Positions 27,052-36,885 of a DNA stretch of 64,000 bases are shown in pieces (positions within the stretch are counted from its first letter, which is position 1; every line of letters begins with the position of its first letter). The stretch comes from an uncultured Desulfovibrio sp. (lineage in GTDB: Bacteria > Desulfobacterota > Desulfovibrionia > Desulfovibrionales > Desulfovibrionaceae), in assembly GCA_905235595.1 (NCBI GenBank), contig CAJOMG010000009.1, positions 44,845 to 108,844 of the forward strand, given 5' to 3'. The notes beneath the pieces are model-generated. The model was not told where the DNA came from. It saw nothing but the letters and a program-made list of their open reading frames with translations, and did not search any database. Both the position numbers and the translations under genes were made by a program.

Positions 27052-28441
27052 ATGGATGCACGTCTTGACGCCTTTAAGGCCTATGATATCCGCGGCAAGG
27101 TACCAGACGCACTCAATGCAACCATGGCCCAAGCCCTTGGTCAGAGCGTAGTGGAGCTTCTGCCCGCAGGGCATGTAATCGTGGGGTATGACGTACGTCT
27201 TTCAGGCCCCATGCTGCGTGATGCCCTTATTGCTGGCCTCACATCGGCAGGAGCCTGCGTCACAGATATTGGCATGTGCGGTACAGAAGAAGTCTATTAT
27301 GCCGCAGCCACCCAGCCCTTTGATGCTGGTATTATGATCACCGGAAGCCACAATCCCGCAGACGAAAATGGCTTCAAAATTGTTCGCAGCGGGGCTGTTC
27401 CCGTGAGTAGTGCATCCGGTCTCATGGCTCTACGCGACCACGTAGCCCAGATGCTTGAAGGCACAAGTGTTTCCACACCCCAGCCCCGCCCCAGAGCCGT
27501 TACACACGAATCTTTTCGTCCGTCCTATGTGCGCTGGCTTCTGGATTACAGCGGTTTTGGCAACAATAGCCTCAAAACGCCACCCCTCAAAATTGTGGCC
27601 GATGCGGGCAATGGCTGTGCCGGCCTTGTGCTGCGAGAACTTGCCGCAGTTCTGCCCCTGGACATCGTACTCTTGCATGCAGAGCCAGATGGCACCTTCC
27701 CCAACGGCGTGCCCAATCCGCTCTTGCCAGAACGGCGGGCAGCAACGGCCACAGCAGTACGCACAGCACAAGCCGATTTTGGTGTTGCTTGGGACGGAGA
27801 TTTTGACCGCTGTTTCCTTTATGACAGCGAAGGCAATTTTATTGAGGGATATTACTGTATCGGTTTGCTTGCTGCTGCGCTGCTGCGCACATTTGGTGGC
27901 GCTAAAATCGTGCATGATACGCGCGTCTACTGGAACACACGCGATATAGTGCTGGCATGCGGAGGCCAACCCGTCATGGGTAAAACCGGCCATGCCTTCA
28001 TGAAGGAACGCATGCGTGCCGAGGATGCCCTGTACGGTGGAGAAATGAGCGCACACCACTATTTTCGCGACTTTGCCTATTGTGATTCCGGCATGTTGCC
28101 CTGGCTGCTCACTTGTATTGCGAACGGGCCGTTCACTGGCTGAGATGGTTGCCGAACGTATGGCTGCTTATCCCTGCAGCGGAGAAATCAATTACCATGT
28201 ACCTGACGCTTCTTTGCTCATGCACAAGCTGCGTGACCACTATGCCCCTAAGGCTCTGCATGAAGATCATCTTGATGGCTTGAACCTGGAATTTGCAGAT
28301 TGGCGTTTCAACGTACGCATGTCCAACACGGAGCCATTATTACGGCTCAATGTAGAGACACGGGGCAATGCCGCCCTGTTAGAAGACACCACAGCCGCAT
28401 TGTGCCACCTGCTGGAGCAGAATGGAGCTACACCCGCATAA
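27052..28441 (+). pseudogene. manB: Phosphomannomutase/phosphoglucomutase, frameshifted
   Basis: The first frame (ATG 27052 to TGA 28143) has the opening FKAYDIRGKVPD, the phosphoserine loop IMITGSHNPADENGFK, the metal loop VAWDGDFDRCF and the sugar loop ALYGGEMSAHHYF. It should continue into domain 4 after GMLPWLL but instead runs out of frame. The missing part lies in another frame, 28110-28441, from LVLRTGRSLAEM to the phosphate-binding RMSNTEPLLRLNVE. So a shift of +1 (or a small deletion) near 28110-28125 breaks the gene. Intact, it would interconvert mannose-6-P and mannose-1-P for the manC product. A second-frame ATG at 28145 could make only domain 4. Confidence 0.85.
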
Positions 28442-28468
28442 CCATGTCTAAAAGCCATGGAGAACAAA

Positions 28469-29890
28469 ATGACTATGACCGATATCACCCCCGTCATACT
28501 ATGCGGTGGCAGTGGCACACGGCTATGGCCCCTCTCACGCGAGAGCTATCCCAAGCAGTTTGTAGATTTGGGTGACGGCAGGACATTGTTTGGTGACACA
28601 CTCAAGAGAGCGCTCCACATACCACAATGCACGAACCCCATCATCATCTGCAATGAAACTCACCGTTTTTATGCAGCAGCAGAACTCTATGCCTGTGGCA
28701 CACAGGGTCAGCTGATTTTAGAACCCAAGGGCCGCAACACAGCCCCAGCCCTTGCCTTGGCTGCTCTTGCCATACAGGAAGGTGGCTCAAACGGGCTTAT
28801 GCTAGCCCTGCCGTCCGACCATACCATTGGCGACTTGGCCGCCTTTCTCGAAGGCATCGAGCGTGCCAGACTCTGTGCTGCGCAGGGATATATTGTCACC
28901 TTTGGCATTCTGCCAAAACGTCCTGAAACCGGTTTTGGCTACATTCAACAAGGACAGGTACTGGACAATGGCAGCTATCGCGTAGCCCGTTTTATAGAAA
29001 AGCCCGCTACTCAGGTCGCGCAAGACATGTTGACTCAGGGCGGTTTTTACTGGAACAGCGGCATGTTTCTCATGTCTCCATCGCTTTTTCTTGCAGAATT
29101 GCATACCCATGCTCCCGCCATCCATAACGCCTGCACCAAGGCATGGGCTGAACGTAACAAAGATGGTATCTTCACAAGACCGGAAAAGGAGGCTTTCCTG
29201 TCATCTCCTGCCGACTCCATCGATTATGCAGTGATGGAGCATACTCAGAGCGCAGCCGTAACGCCGCTTACCACTGCCTGGAGTGACCTGGGTTCATGGG
29301 AAGCCTTCTATCAGGCAGGCCAACATGATGCCCATGGCAATGTGTGCCTGGGCGACGTGATGACCGAAGATGTTGAAAACTGTTATTGCAATGCCCAGCA
29401 TCGCCTGCTGGCAGCTATCGGGCTTAAAGATATGCTTCTTGTGGAAACCCAGGATGCCGTACTGGTAGCTCCACGCCATGCCGCACAACGTGTCAAGGAA
29501 ATCGTGGCACATCTGCGCAAAGATAATCGGCCTGAGTACCGTCAGCACCCGCTTGTGTACCGACCATGGGGCAGCTATGAAACCCTTGCCCTGGAGCCAC
29601 GTTTTCAGGTCAAACGCATTATTGTCAATCCAGGGGCTGAGCTCTCACTGCAAATGCACCATCACCGTGCTGAACACTGGGTGGTTGTAAGCGGTACTGC
29701 AGAAGTGCTCAAGGGAGAAACCACACAACTTTTCACGGAAAACCAATCCACCTTTATTCCCATAGGCACAAAGCACCGTCTAAAGAATCCGGGTATCATT
29801 CCTCTGGTACTGATTGAAATCCAGTCCGGAGCCTACCTGGGTGAGGACGACATCGTTCGTTTTGCCGATGAGTATGGACGTGAAGGATAA
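28469..29890 (+). CDS. manC: Mannose-1-phosphate guanylyltransferase / mannose-6-phosphate isomerase
   Basis: 473 residues from ATG 28469, which has GGAG 6 bases upstream; the ATG at 28457 is less likely. The nucleotidyltransferase domain opens PVILCGGSGTRLWPLSRESYPKQF; RFIEKPATQVAQ and YWNSGMFLMSP follow. From about residue 350 comes the cupin-type isomerase domain: YRPWGSYETL, VKRIIVNPGAELSLQMHHHRAEHW and STFIPIGTKHRLKNPG. The two-domain enzyme makes mannose-6-P and GDP-mannose. It follows manB and precedes the flippase and asnB genes in a surface-glycan operon. Confidence 0.96.
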   Translation: MTMTDITPVILCGGSGTRLWPLSRESYPKQFVDLGDGRTLFGDTLKRALHIPQCTNPIIICNETHRFYAAAELYACGTQGQLILEPKGRNTAPALALAALAIQEGGSNGLMLALPSDHTIGDLAAFLEGIERARLCAAQGYIVTFGILPKRPETGFGYIQQGQVLDNGSYRVARFIEKPATQVAQDMLTQGGFYWNSGMFLMSPSLFLAELHTHAPAIHNACTKAWAERNKDGIFTRPEKEAFLSSPADSIDYAVMEHTQSAAVTPLTTAWSDLGSWEAFYQAGQHDAHGNVCLGDVMTEDVENCYCNAQHRLLAAIGLKDMLLVETQDAVLVAPRHAAQRVKEIVAHLRKDNRPEYRQHPLVYRPWGSYETLALEPRFQVKRIIVNPGAELSLQMHHHRAEHWVVVSGTAEVLKGETTQLFTENQSTFIPIGTKHRLKNPGIIPLVLIEIQSGAYLGEDDIVRFADEYGREG

Positions 29891-29943
29891 CAATGGTTCT
29901 CGTCGCCTTCTATACAGTGGCTCTTTAGCCGCGCGGAGTATTT

Positions 29944-31770
29944 GTGCTTTTCAATAACGATTTCTGCACCACTTTTTGCGATATCTACAGACAGCTTCCG
30001 CAACATTTGCGCCGCAGTTTTTGGTTCACCACTGCCCTATGTCTACTGGTAGCAGTTCTTGAACTTTTGCTGGCCTTGGCGGTTTCGCTGCTTGGCGTAG
30101 CCCTGGCAACGCCCGAAGCGATTCTGGATCTCAAGCCCATCAGCATTTTTCTTGACGCTCTCCCGCAGATCAGGCCCTATGTGCAAAATCAGCGTACCCT
30201 CTTGGCCGGCCTGCTCCTGTGTATTGTCCTTGCGCTGTTCGTCAAACTTGCCCTCAGCCTGTACATGTACTGGAAACAGGGGCAGTTTGCCCAACGTATC
30301 AGCAAGCATATCACCCATCTTCTTTTCAAAGGGTACCTCTACGGGTCCTACCTCTGGCACACAGGTCAGGAAACGGCTCTCCTGCAGACACACCTTGGTT
30401 GGAATGAAAATGTTTCCATTTTCATTCTCTCAGTTCTTCTTTCCATCTCCTATATAGCCATCACGATCCTCCTGCTGGCCAGCGTACTCATTGTAGCGCC
30501 GCTCATTGGCCTCTTTGTGCTGACGGTCACTGGTTTTTGCGGTTTTCTTGTCTATCGCTGGACACACCGTGAAGTACGCAATGTGAATCAGCGCCTTGCG
30601 GACACACAGATCGGCTTCAACCATGCCACTCTTCCCGCACTCCAGGGCATACGCGAAATTATCATTTACCGGCAACAGCCCAAATTTCTTGCCCTCTGCG
30701 ACGACATCATGGACGAATTCTGCCGTCTCCGTCCAAGGCAAAGTATGCTGCCCCCCATTCCTCCACTCGCACTAGAAATTGTCGGTATGGTCATGCTGCT
30801 GCTCACCATACTGTACATGATAGCGCGCAATGTTTCCCTAGCCTACATGACGGGAACACTCACCCTAATGGCAGCAGTGGCCTGGCGTCTACTGCCCACC
30901 ATCAACCGTTTTATCGGCAGCATGATTGATGCTCAGGCCAAATTTCCCTATGTCCAGCAGGTACTGGCCCGTATTGATGAGGTACACAACTTCGGCAGCT
31001 CTGCGTCAGTCACTACAGAACCGTGTCCCCTGAACAACGGAATTCAACTGCAGGATGTCTCTTTTCGCTACCCCGAAAGCATGACGGACAAACCGGATGC
31101 CTTACGACACATCAGTCTGACTGTACATAAAGGGCAAAAAGTAGGATTTATAGGGGTGTCTGGCTCGGGCAAAAGCACTCTGATCGGCCTGCTCACTGGC
31201 CTGCTCACCCCCACGAGCGGACAAATTTGCGTTGATGACCAGCCGCTGACACCGGAACGCCGGGCAGGTTGGATGCAGGGTATCGGCTATGTTCCGCAGT
31301 CCACCTTTCTCCTCAATGCCAGCATTGCACAAAATGTCGCCTTTTCCCACTGGGGAGATCCGGTAGACCGGGAACGTGTAGAAACCTGTTGCCACATGGC
31401 AGCCATGAATTACATAAATGACCTCCCCGATGGCATACATACCATCATTGGCGAACGCGGTATCCGCCTCTCGGGCGGCCAAGTACAACGCCTTTCCATC
31501 GCTCGGGCTCTCTACAACGCTCCCCACACGCTCCTTCTTGACGAAGCCACCTCTGCGCTGGATGGAGCAGCCGAACAGGAAATAATGCAGACAATCCAGC
31601 AGCTCGACAGTACCATCACTGTGCTTATTGTAGCACACCGCCTGTCAACAGTAGAGCAGTGTGATGAAATCTTCTGGTTACGGGATGGCAGCATTGCCAT
31701 GCATGGTACAGCGGCAACAGTTTTGCCTGCCTACAAGAAGTTTCTGGATAATGGTAATACACTAGCGTAG
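29944..31770 (+). CDS. ABC exporter, fused membrane and ATPase domains (PglK/MsbA-like flippase)
   Basis: 608 residues starting at GTG 29944, with GGAG 5 bases upstream. About six membrane helices fill residues 25-320. The ATPase domain has Walker A GVSGSGKSTLIG, Q-loop YVPQSTFLL, signature IRLSGGQVQRLSIARAL and Walker B HTLLLDEATSALD, with LIVAHRLSTV at the switch His. Arrangement and neighbours (GDP-mannose synthesis, asparagine synthase) fit a lipid-linked sugar flippase like PglK, or a lipid A-type exporter. The substrate is inferred from context. Confidence 0.88.
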   Translation: MLFNNDFCTTFCDIYRQLPQHLRRSFWFTTALCLLVAVLELLLALAVSLLGVALATPEAILDLKPISIFLDALPQIRPYVQNQRTLLAGLLLCIVLALFVKLALSLYMYWKQGQFAQRISKHITHLLFKGYLYGSYLWHTGQETALLQTHLGWNENVSIFILSVLLSISYIAITILLLASVLIVAPLIGLFVLTVTGFCGFLVYRWTHREVRNVNQRLADTQIGFNHATLPALQGIREIIIYRQQPKFLALCDDIMDEFCRLRPRQSMLPPIPPLALEIVGMVMLLLTILYMIARNVSLAYMTGTLTLMAAVAWRLLPTINRFIGSMIDAQAKFPYVQQVLARIDEVHNFGSSASVTTEPCPLNNGIQLQDVSFRYPESMTDKPDALRHISLTVHKGQKVGFIGVSGSGKSTLIGLLTGLLTPTSGQICVDDQPLTPERRAGWMQGIGYVPQSTFLLNASIAQNVAFSHWGDPVDRERVETCCHMAAMNYINDLPDGIHTIIGERGIRLSGGQVQRLSIARALYNAPHTLLLDEATSALDGAAEQEIMQTIQQLDSTITVLIVAHRLSTVEQCDEIFWLRDGSIAMHGTAATVLPAYKKFLDNGNTLA

Positions 31771-31784
31771 AGGAATATTTCCTG

Positions 31785-33734
31785 ATGTGCGGTATTTTTG
31801 GCTGGATTCCTTCGCCACGGTACGAACGACATGACATCCACGCCATAGCACAGGCACAGTGTGAAGCTCTCCATCACCGTGGCCCTGATGACCAGGGATT
31901 TATTGTCTTCCCTGCGGACAGGTCAATTTCACCTTTCACCGAGCAATCTGCGCCACAGCATATCCCCTTCCGTCTTCTTCTTGGGCAAACGCGCCTTTCC
32001 ATACTTGATCTCTCGCCCGCAGGGCATCAACCCATGCGCACTGACGACGGCTGCCATATCCTCGTCTATAACGGTGAGGTCTATAACTATCTAGAATTAC
32101 GCAAAGAATTGGAAGAAGAAGGTGTTCGTTTTCACTCCGCTACTGATTCTGAAGTAGTCCTGCAGGCGCTGAGCCACTGGGGGGAAAAGGCGCTGCTGCG
32201 TTTCACCGGCATGTTTGCCCTTGCCCTGTATGACGCGAGAGAAGATACACTGCTCCTGGCGCGGGACTGTTTTGGCATAAAGCCTCTCTACTGGAGCCAG
32301 GGCGAGTACGGATTTTGCTTCGCCTCAGAACTGCCGGCACTGCTGCGCTTCCCTGCAGTGCGCCGCATCGCCGATGCCAACGCTGCATACCAATTTCTTT
32401 GTTACGGGCAATACGATTGCGGCCCACGTACCTTTGTGCAAGGGGTGAACCACCTGCCCGGCGGACATGTGCTTAAAATTTCCCTGCCCTATACAACAGG
32501 GGAACAATGTCCCCAATGCTATTGGCGGCCCGACATTTCCCGTACAGCATCCTTCAATTTTTCGGACGCCGCTGCACATTTACGCGAACTTTTTTTGCGT
32601 TCCGTGCGCCTGCATCTGCGTTCAGACGTTCCCCTAGGTGTGGCTCTCTCTGGCGGCATAGACTCTTCCGCCACCACCTGTGCGATACGGCACCTGGAAC
32701 CAGATGCGCCCCTTCATACCTTCAGCTTTATTGCCCGGGGCTCTACGGTATCAGAAGAGCAATGGGCCGGACTTGTAGCCCAGACAACAGGGGCCATACG
32801 CCATAGTGTGGAGGTAAGTCCGTCAGAACTGGCCCGAGATATAGACCCCATGCTCAAGGCGCTGGGGGAACCATTTGGCTCAACGTCCATATACGCGCAA
32901 TACCGCGTTTTTCAACTGGCCCGCCAGTGCGGTATCACCGTGACACTGGATGGGCAGGGGGCTGACGAACTGCTGGCAGGCTATGCCGGATACCCTGGCG
33001 AACGCATGGCCACCCTGCTCCATGCAGGCCATCTGATTGCAGCTGCCCGCTTCTTTGCTGCCGCATCAGCCTGGCCAGGCCGTTCACCAAGCTATGTTTT
33101 TCAGCATACTGTTCGTCAATGGATTCCCGCATGGCTCATGCCGCTGGCCTTACGTATGGTCGGGCGTTCCGCTGCACCAGATTGGCTCGACATGGCGGCA
33201 CTACGCGCATGCGATGTACGCCCTTTGCGCGATGACACACGCAAGATTCGCTTTCACTCTCACCAGCACCTCAAGCAAACGCTGGCCTATCAGCTTTCCT
33301 GGTGTGGTCTGCCGCAACTGCTCCGTCATGGTGACCGTAACGCCATGGCCTTTTCCATTGAAAGCCGCGTACCCTTTCTCACCCGTGAAATAGCCGAATT
33401 CTGTCTTTCTCTGCCCGAAGAGTTTCTCTGCGACATGCAGGGGCGCAGTAAAAGCGTCTTCCGTGAGGCCATGCGTGGTATTGTGCCCGATACGATTCTT
33501 GACCGCAGGGATAAAATCGGCTTTGCCACACCGGAATACAGCTGGATGACCCATCTGGCAGACTGGGTGGAGGAAGTGCTGGCAGACAAAACCAGCATTC
33601 CATATTTGCGCCTTGATGTAGCCCGTCGTGAATGGCGCGCTATTCGTGAGGGCAAAAGAGTCTATACCGCCAGCGTCTGGCGCTGGCTTTGCTATACGCG
33701 CTGGACGCAGATATTCTCCATAGAAAATGCATAG
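31785..33734 (+). CDS. asnB: Asparagine synthase (glutamine-hydrolysing)
   Basis: 649 residues. The N-terminal nucleophile Cys2 is in MCGIFGW, followed by HHRGPDDQGF and LVYNGEVYNYLELR of the glutaminase domain. The synthetase domain has the PP-loop ALSGGIDSSATT near residue 290, GQGADELLAGY and SRVPFLTREIAEF. It amidates aspartate, or in glycan clusters a sugar acid. Its place at the end of a mannose/flippase operon favours the latter, although this cannot be shown here. It ends 5 bases from the convergent nikL-like gene, with no terminator between. Confidence 0.93.
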   Translation: MCGIFGWIPSPRYERHDIHAIAQAQCEALHHRGPDDQGFIVFPADRSISPFTEQSAPQHIPFRLLLGQTRLSILDLSPAGHQPMRTDDGCHILVYNGEVYNYLELRKELEEEGVRFHSATDSEVVLQALSHWGEKALLRFTGMFALALYDAREDTLLLARDCFGIKPLYWSQGEYGFCFASELPALLRFPAVRRIADANAAYQFLCYGQYDCGPRTFVQGVNHLPGGHVLKISLPYTTGEQCPQCYWRPDISRTASFNFSDAAAHLRELFLRSVRLHLRSDVPLGVALSGGIDSSATTCAIRHLEPDAPLHTFSFIARGSTVSEEQWAGLVAQTTGAIRHSVEVSPSELARDIDPMLKALGEPFGSTSIYAQYRVFQLARQCGITVTLDGQGADELLAGYAGYPGERMATLLHAGHLIAAARFFAAASAWPGRSPSYVFQHTVRQWIPAWLMPLALRMVGRSAAPDWLDMAALRACDVRPLRDDTRKIRFHSHQHLKQTLAYQLSWCGLPQLLRHGDRNAMAFSIESRVPFLTREIAEFCLSLPEEFLCDMQGRSKSVFREAMRGIVPDTILDRRDKIGFATPEYSWMTHLADWVEEVLADKTSIPYLRLDVARREWRAIREGKRVYTASVWRWLCYTRWTQIFSIENA

Positions 33735-33739
33735 CGCAT

Positions 33740-34369
33740 TCAGGATTGCCGGCTCTTGAAATACGCTGCCACACCGGCCAGCCCCACCAACCAGCCTATT
33801 CCCCCCACAATTTCAACTACACCAGGCCTGTGTACACGCATTGCCGCCAATTCCCGACGCATGGGGCCCAACTTAGCTTCAAGGCTTGTCTCAATAATGG
33901 AACGCAGATGTGCAGCATCCATGACAGCGATGCAGGCATCTGCCGCGGGAACTGATGACGGCTGCGGCTCTCGCTCTGGCGCCGCAGCTTCCATTATTGA
34001 GGGAGACAACGCCGATGAAGGCATATCGACCGGTTCCATTGTCCACTCATTCTGGTGCCCTTCTCCGGCATTGATGCGTAGGCGAAGCCCGTGGGGAAAC
34101 ACCTCGTCCGGCGGAGTAAAGCGGAAGATACCCTGGTCGTTCGTTTCGCCTTGCAATACTGTCACCCCGCTGCGCAGATCCATAACAATCACATGCCCGT
34201 GATGCACCTTATGCCCGTTACTGAAGGAAGACTCGGTGACAACTTCTTTTCCCTCTGTCCAGGCCACAATATTCACTCTATGGGCAAACGCAGCACAAGG
34301 CAGAGAAAAAAGCATGATACATACGGCCATGCAACATTTCAGCACTGCAGTGTGAAGCGTATTGTGCAT
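33740..34369 (-). CDS. NikL-like component of a nickel/cobalt ECF transporter
   Basis: 209 residues from ATG 34369, preceded by GGGGGAG; the longer frame to 34537 would overlap cbiM. It has a signal peptide ending CAAFAH, leaving an N-terminal His-Arg (HRVNIVAW). A small beta domain follows (GHVIVMDLRSGVTVLQGETNDQGIFRFTPP), then an acidic/proline linker, and a final membrane helix VEIVGGIGWLVGLAGVAAYF with a basic tail. This is the architecture of NikL, which replaces NikN/CbiN in many nickel importers. It is the third gene after nikK and cbiM. Confidence 0.8.
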   Translation of the reverse strand: MHNTLHTAVLKCCMAVCIMLFSLPCAAFAHRVNIVAWTEGKEVVTESSFSNGHKVHHGHVIVMDLRSGVTVLQGETNDQGIFRFTPPDEVFPHGLRLRINAGEGHQNEWTMEPVDMPSSALSPSIMEAAAPEREPQPSSVPAADACIAVMDAAHLRSIIETSLEAKLGPMRRELAAMRVHRPGVVEIVGGIGWLVGLAGVAAYFKSRQS

Positions 34370-34382
34370 AGTTCTCCCCCTG

Positions 34383-34997
34383 TCAACGCCCTGTCGGCAT
34401 GTGCAGCATTTCTGGATTGACCCTCGCAATAAAACCAAGGGCAAACATGGTGATACAACCTTCTGCCAGCATGACTGGCACATGGGCGATAAAAAGAATT
34501 TTCGCAGCAGCAATAAAGCCTTCCTCGCTGAAGCCAAGAGCCAGTGCCGTCAGCAGAGCAGCGCCCGCAACACCTGCCGCCCCTCCAAGAAAGGCAGCCG
34601 TACGCTGGCCAGTATGCGTCGGCCAGCACCTGCAGATGCCCCTGTATAGCCCCCAGGCCATCACGGCTCCAAACGACATGGTGCAGGCATTTACGCCCAG
34701 GACTGCTATACCACCGAACTGAAACAACAAAGCTTGCAAAAAAAGTGCCGCAAGAATAGCCGGAAAGGCCGCCCATCCCAGCAAAACGCCCAGCAAACCA
34801 TTGAGAAGAAGATGCGCGCTTGTCACACCTATGGGCACATGGATGAGGGAACCCATAAAAAACACGGCTGCCAGCATTGCCACAGTCATCATGCGACGTG
34901 TATCCAGTCTGCGCATGCCAATTGCAGTACCAACTGCCGTCAAGGCATAACCGGCGCCCAGCACGACAGGCGACAACACGCCCTCAGCTATATGCAT
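34383..34997 (-). CDS. cbiM: Nickel/cobalt ECF transporter S component (CbiM/NikM)
   Basis: 204 residues. It opens MHIAEGVLSPVVL; the free N-terminus and His2 form the metal site in this family. About six helices follow, with MGSLIHVPIGVTSAHLLLNGLLGVLLGW, the CbiM signature, and a late HVPVMLAEGCITMFALGFI. It binds Ni(II) or Co(II) in the membrane and needs NikL/CbiN plus the energising CbiQ and CbiO, which are absent here. It ends 13 bases before nikL. Nickel rather than cobalt is favoured by NikK and NikL neighbours. Confidence 0.94.
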   Translation of the reverse strand: MHIAEGVLSPVVLGAGYALTAVGTAIGMRRLDTRRMMTVAMLAAVFFMGSLIHVPIGVTSAHLLLNGLLGVLLGWAAFPAILAALFLQALLFQFGGIAVLGVNACTMSFGAVMAWGLYRGICRCWPTHTGQRTAAFLGGAAGVAGAALLTALALGFSEEGFIAAAKILFIAHVPVMLAEGCITMFALGFIARVNPEMLHMPTGR

Positions 34998-35067
34998 GTG
35001 CTCTCCTTTTCAAATCCATATGCCATGTAGACAGCCATTATACCGGAACCCAGCAGTCACACACAGT

Positions 35068-35106
35068 CCTTGAAAAAGGGGTGACACAAGCCCCCCTTTT
35101 ACAAGG
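35068..35106 (-). terminator. Strong hairpin between nikK and cbiM
   Basis: Positions 35068-35081 and 35093-35106 pair over 13 of 14 bases (one A-A mismatch) around an 11-base loop, 11 bases after the nikK stop. No U-tract follows the hairpin on the minus strand. It may attenuate read-through or protect the nikK message. Confidence 0.5.
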
Positions 35107-35116
35107 AAAGTAGCAT

Positions 35117-35887
35117 CTACTTGTGCACGGGTGCAGCAAATTCCACCCAAAGCACGGCTCCCAATTCCATGTCTTTGGGTGTGCCCTTGTAGTCCATCTT
35201 TTCAGGTGCGGTGTTGAGTGCGGCAAATCCCCACCATCCGGCCCACGGCGCAGCATAGGTGAATACACCATTGTCATCGGCCTTGATAACCTGTGTCACA
35301 TAATAATCGTCAGGAGCTTTGTATTTTCCAGTCTTGTTGTAATGCTCCACTTCAATTTCTGCACCCGGTACAGGTTTGCCATCCAGCAGTACACGACCCT
35401 GAAACACGTTCCCGGCATAATTGCCAAAGGGACGAGTAAGGGGCACGATTTCCGTCTTGAGCCCCAATGGAACATCCCAGCCGTCCTCACTGCCAAAGGC
35501 GGGTACAATAGCCTTGGTGTAGTGCACAATAAAGCAGTCTTCTGCAGGCTCAAAATATGGTTGCGGTTCAACGGCAAACTGATACACACCGGGACGGTTA
35601 AACGTATACTGGGCTTTCCATGCCTTGTGCCCCATGAATGTCTGCGATTTGATCGCTGCCTTCATATCCTGTTTCTTGCCATCCAGCACCACAAAAAATG
35701 CTTTCGGGCTTTCCATGTCCATGCCATGCCCCTCAAAGGGATGCGCAAATGCCACATCCAGAGAGACGATAGCATCCTGCTTTTCAGGTACCGTAGACTT
35801 TGAGGGAATGACCATACCAAAATGAGCTTGAGCTTGAGATGCAGTGGCAAGTGTCAGAGCCAGAATAAGAACACCTGTGATGCGCAT
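35117..35887 (-). CDS. NikK-like periplasmic DUF4198 protein
   Basis: 256 residues from ATG 35887, behind GGGAGGAAATA. A signal peptide is cleaved at [10 protein letters not shown], leaving an N-terminal histidine, as in other NikK proteins where it is thought to bind metal. The body shows DUF4198 features: [66 protein letters not shown] and [16 protein letters not shown]. It probably captures Ni(II) for the CbiM/NikL transporter. It is first in the operon, behind a NikR-like palindrome. Confidence 0.85.
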   Translation of the reverse strand: MRITGVLILALTLATASQAQAHFGMVIPSKSTVPEKQDAIVSLDVAFAHPFEGHGMDMESPKAFFVVLDGKKQDMKAAIKSQTFMGHKAWKAQYTFNRPGVYQFAVEPQPYFEPAEDCFIVHYTKAIVPAFGSEDGWDVPLGLKTEIVPLTRPFGNYAGNVFQGRVLLDGKPVPGAEIEVEHYNKTGKYKAPDDYYVTQVIKADDNGVFTYAAPWAGWWGFAALNTAPEKMDYKGTPKDMELGAVLWVEFAAPVHK

Positions 35888-35919
35888 TATTTCCTCCCAA
35901 TTCTGAAGTATAGTCACAG

Positions 35920-35950
35920 TAGTAGCACGTATATTTAAAACATGCTACTA
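35920..35950 (-). promoter_or_regulatory. NikR-like palindromic operator before nikK
   Basis: TAGTAGCACG (35920-35929) and CATGCTACTA (35941-35950) are a 10-bp inverted repeat with one mismatch around 11 AT-rich bases. It ends 33 bases before the nikK ATG and overlaps a plausible TTCAAA-N17-TTTAAA promoter reading left. Length and half-site spacing resemble NikR sites; the regulator gene is not in the window. Confidence 0.55.
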
Positions 35951-35993
35951 TTATTTTTTGAAGTAGGTACCACACTTTCCATGTGTATATCGT

Positions 35994-36875
35994 TTAGAAT
36001 AGTGTGCTTATGTACCGTAGTGCCAGTATGATAAGCGTCAACACGAGCATTGCCTTGATCAAAATGGCTGATACATACTTCTGGCACTTTGCACCGAGAT
36101 ACATACCAATCATCCCCCCAAGGCCGATAGTACACCCCAGTAATACATCGGGTGCAACAGAAATGCCGGGAAAGAAAGGCGAAAGAGCTGCGTAAAACGC
36201 TACACCACCAAAGGAAGTTATGGCAGTTGCCAGCAGTGTGGCACCAGCGACAACATAGACTGGAAGGTCAAAAAATGAAACGAGGAAAGGCGACATAATG
36301 GCTCCGCCGCCAATACCATAGATGCCGCCCACGAGTCCAACAACAAGACTGAGCAGGATAAGCCGCCTCTTGTCTACCACATACTCGTTCTCTTGAAAGA
36401 CAAAAGCCAGTCTGCTCGCGGTATTGCAGGTGATGGCAAGGGTGGTCTCCCCCTGAGGACGCTTCGAGGCAGCTGCAGTTTCCTTGAGCAAGGATTGCAG
36501 CATTCTGAGGCCAATGTACAGCAGCACAAAGCCTGCAAAAACCTTAAAGGATGTTGGATCAGGCAGAAGTGTAATTCTGACAATGGCACCGATGAAAACA
36601 CCAGGAAGTGTGCCCAAGGCAATGCTGGACGCTATGGGAACAACAAGCCTGCCTTCACGCCAATATCTGATAACCCCGGAGGGGCATGCGACGATATTGT
36701 AAAACTGGTTGGTGGCACTGACACTGGGATTTGTATATCCTAAAACGGACATCTGAAATGGCAGTAGCAGGAATGCTCCTGACACCCCGCCCATGGACGT
36801 GAAGAATGAAACAAGAATGGCAGTTCCCAGGGGAAGCAACGGATTGCATGTAATCTCAGCCGAGGAGAAATACAT
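35994..36875 (-). CDS. TauE/SafE-family permease
   Basis: 293 residues, eight or so membrane helices. The two family repeats are visible as FFTSMGGVSGAFLLLPFQMSVLGY and LVVGLVGGIYGIGGGAIMSPFLVSFFDLP. A soluble loop of ~50 residues between the repeats is longer than usual and polar. Family members export sulfite, sulfoacetate or other organosulfonates; direction and substrate are not evident. It starts 10 bases after hslU and shares its transcript. A second, different TauE/SafE protein is at 40813-41613. Confidence 0.9.
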   Translation of the reverse strand: MYFSSAEITCNPLLPLGTAILVSFFTSMGGVSGAFLLLPFQMSVLGYTNPSVSATNQFYNIVACPSGVIRYWREGRLVVPIASSIALGTLPGVFIGAIVRITLLPDPTSFKVFAGFVLLYIGLRMLQSLLKETAAASKRPQGETTLAITCNTASRLAFVFQENEYVVDKRRLILLSLVVGLVGGIYGIGGGAIMSPFLVSFFDLPVYVVAGATLLATAITSFGGVAFYAALSPFFPGISVAPDVLLGCTIGLGGMIGMYLGAKCQKYVSAILIKAMLVLTLIILALRYISTLF

Positions 36876-36885
36876 CTGGATCTCC

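Noticed and set aside
28110-28143. Programmed frameshift in manB
   Set aside because: No slippery heptamer, no stimulatory stem-loop and no reason for the short product; a mutation or sequence error is simpler.
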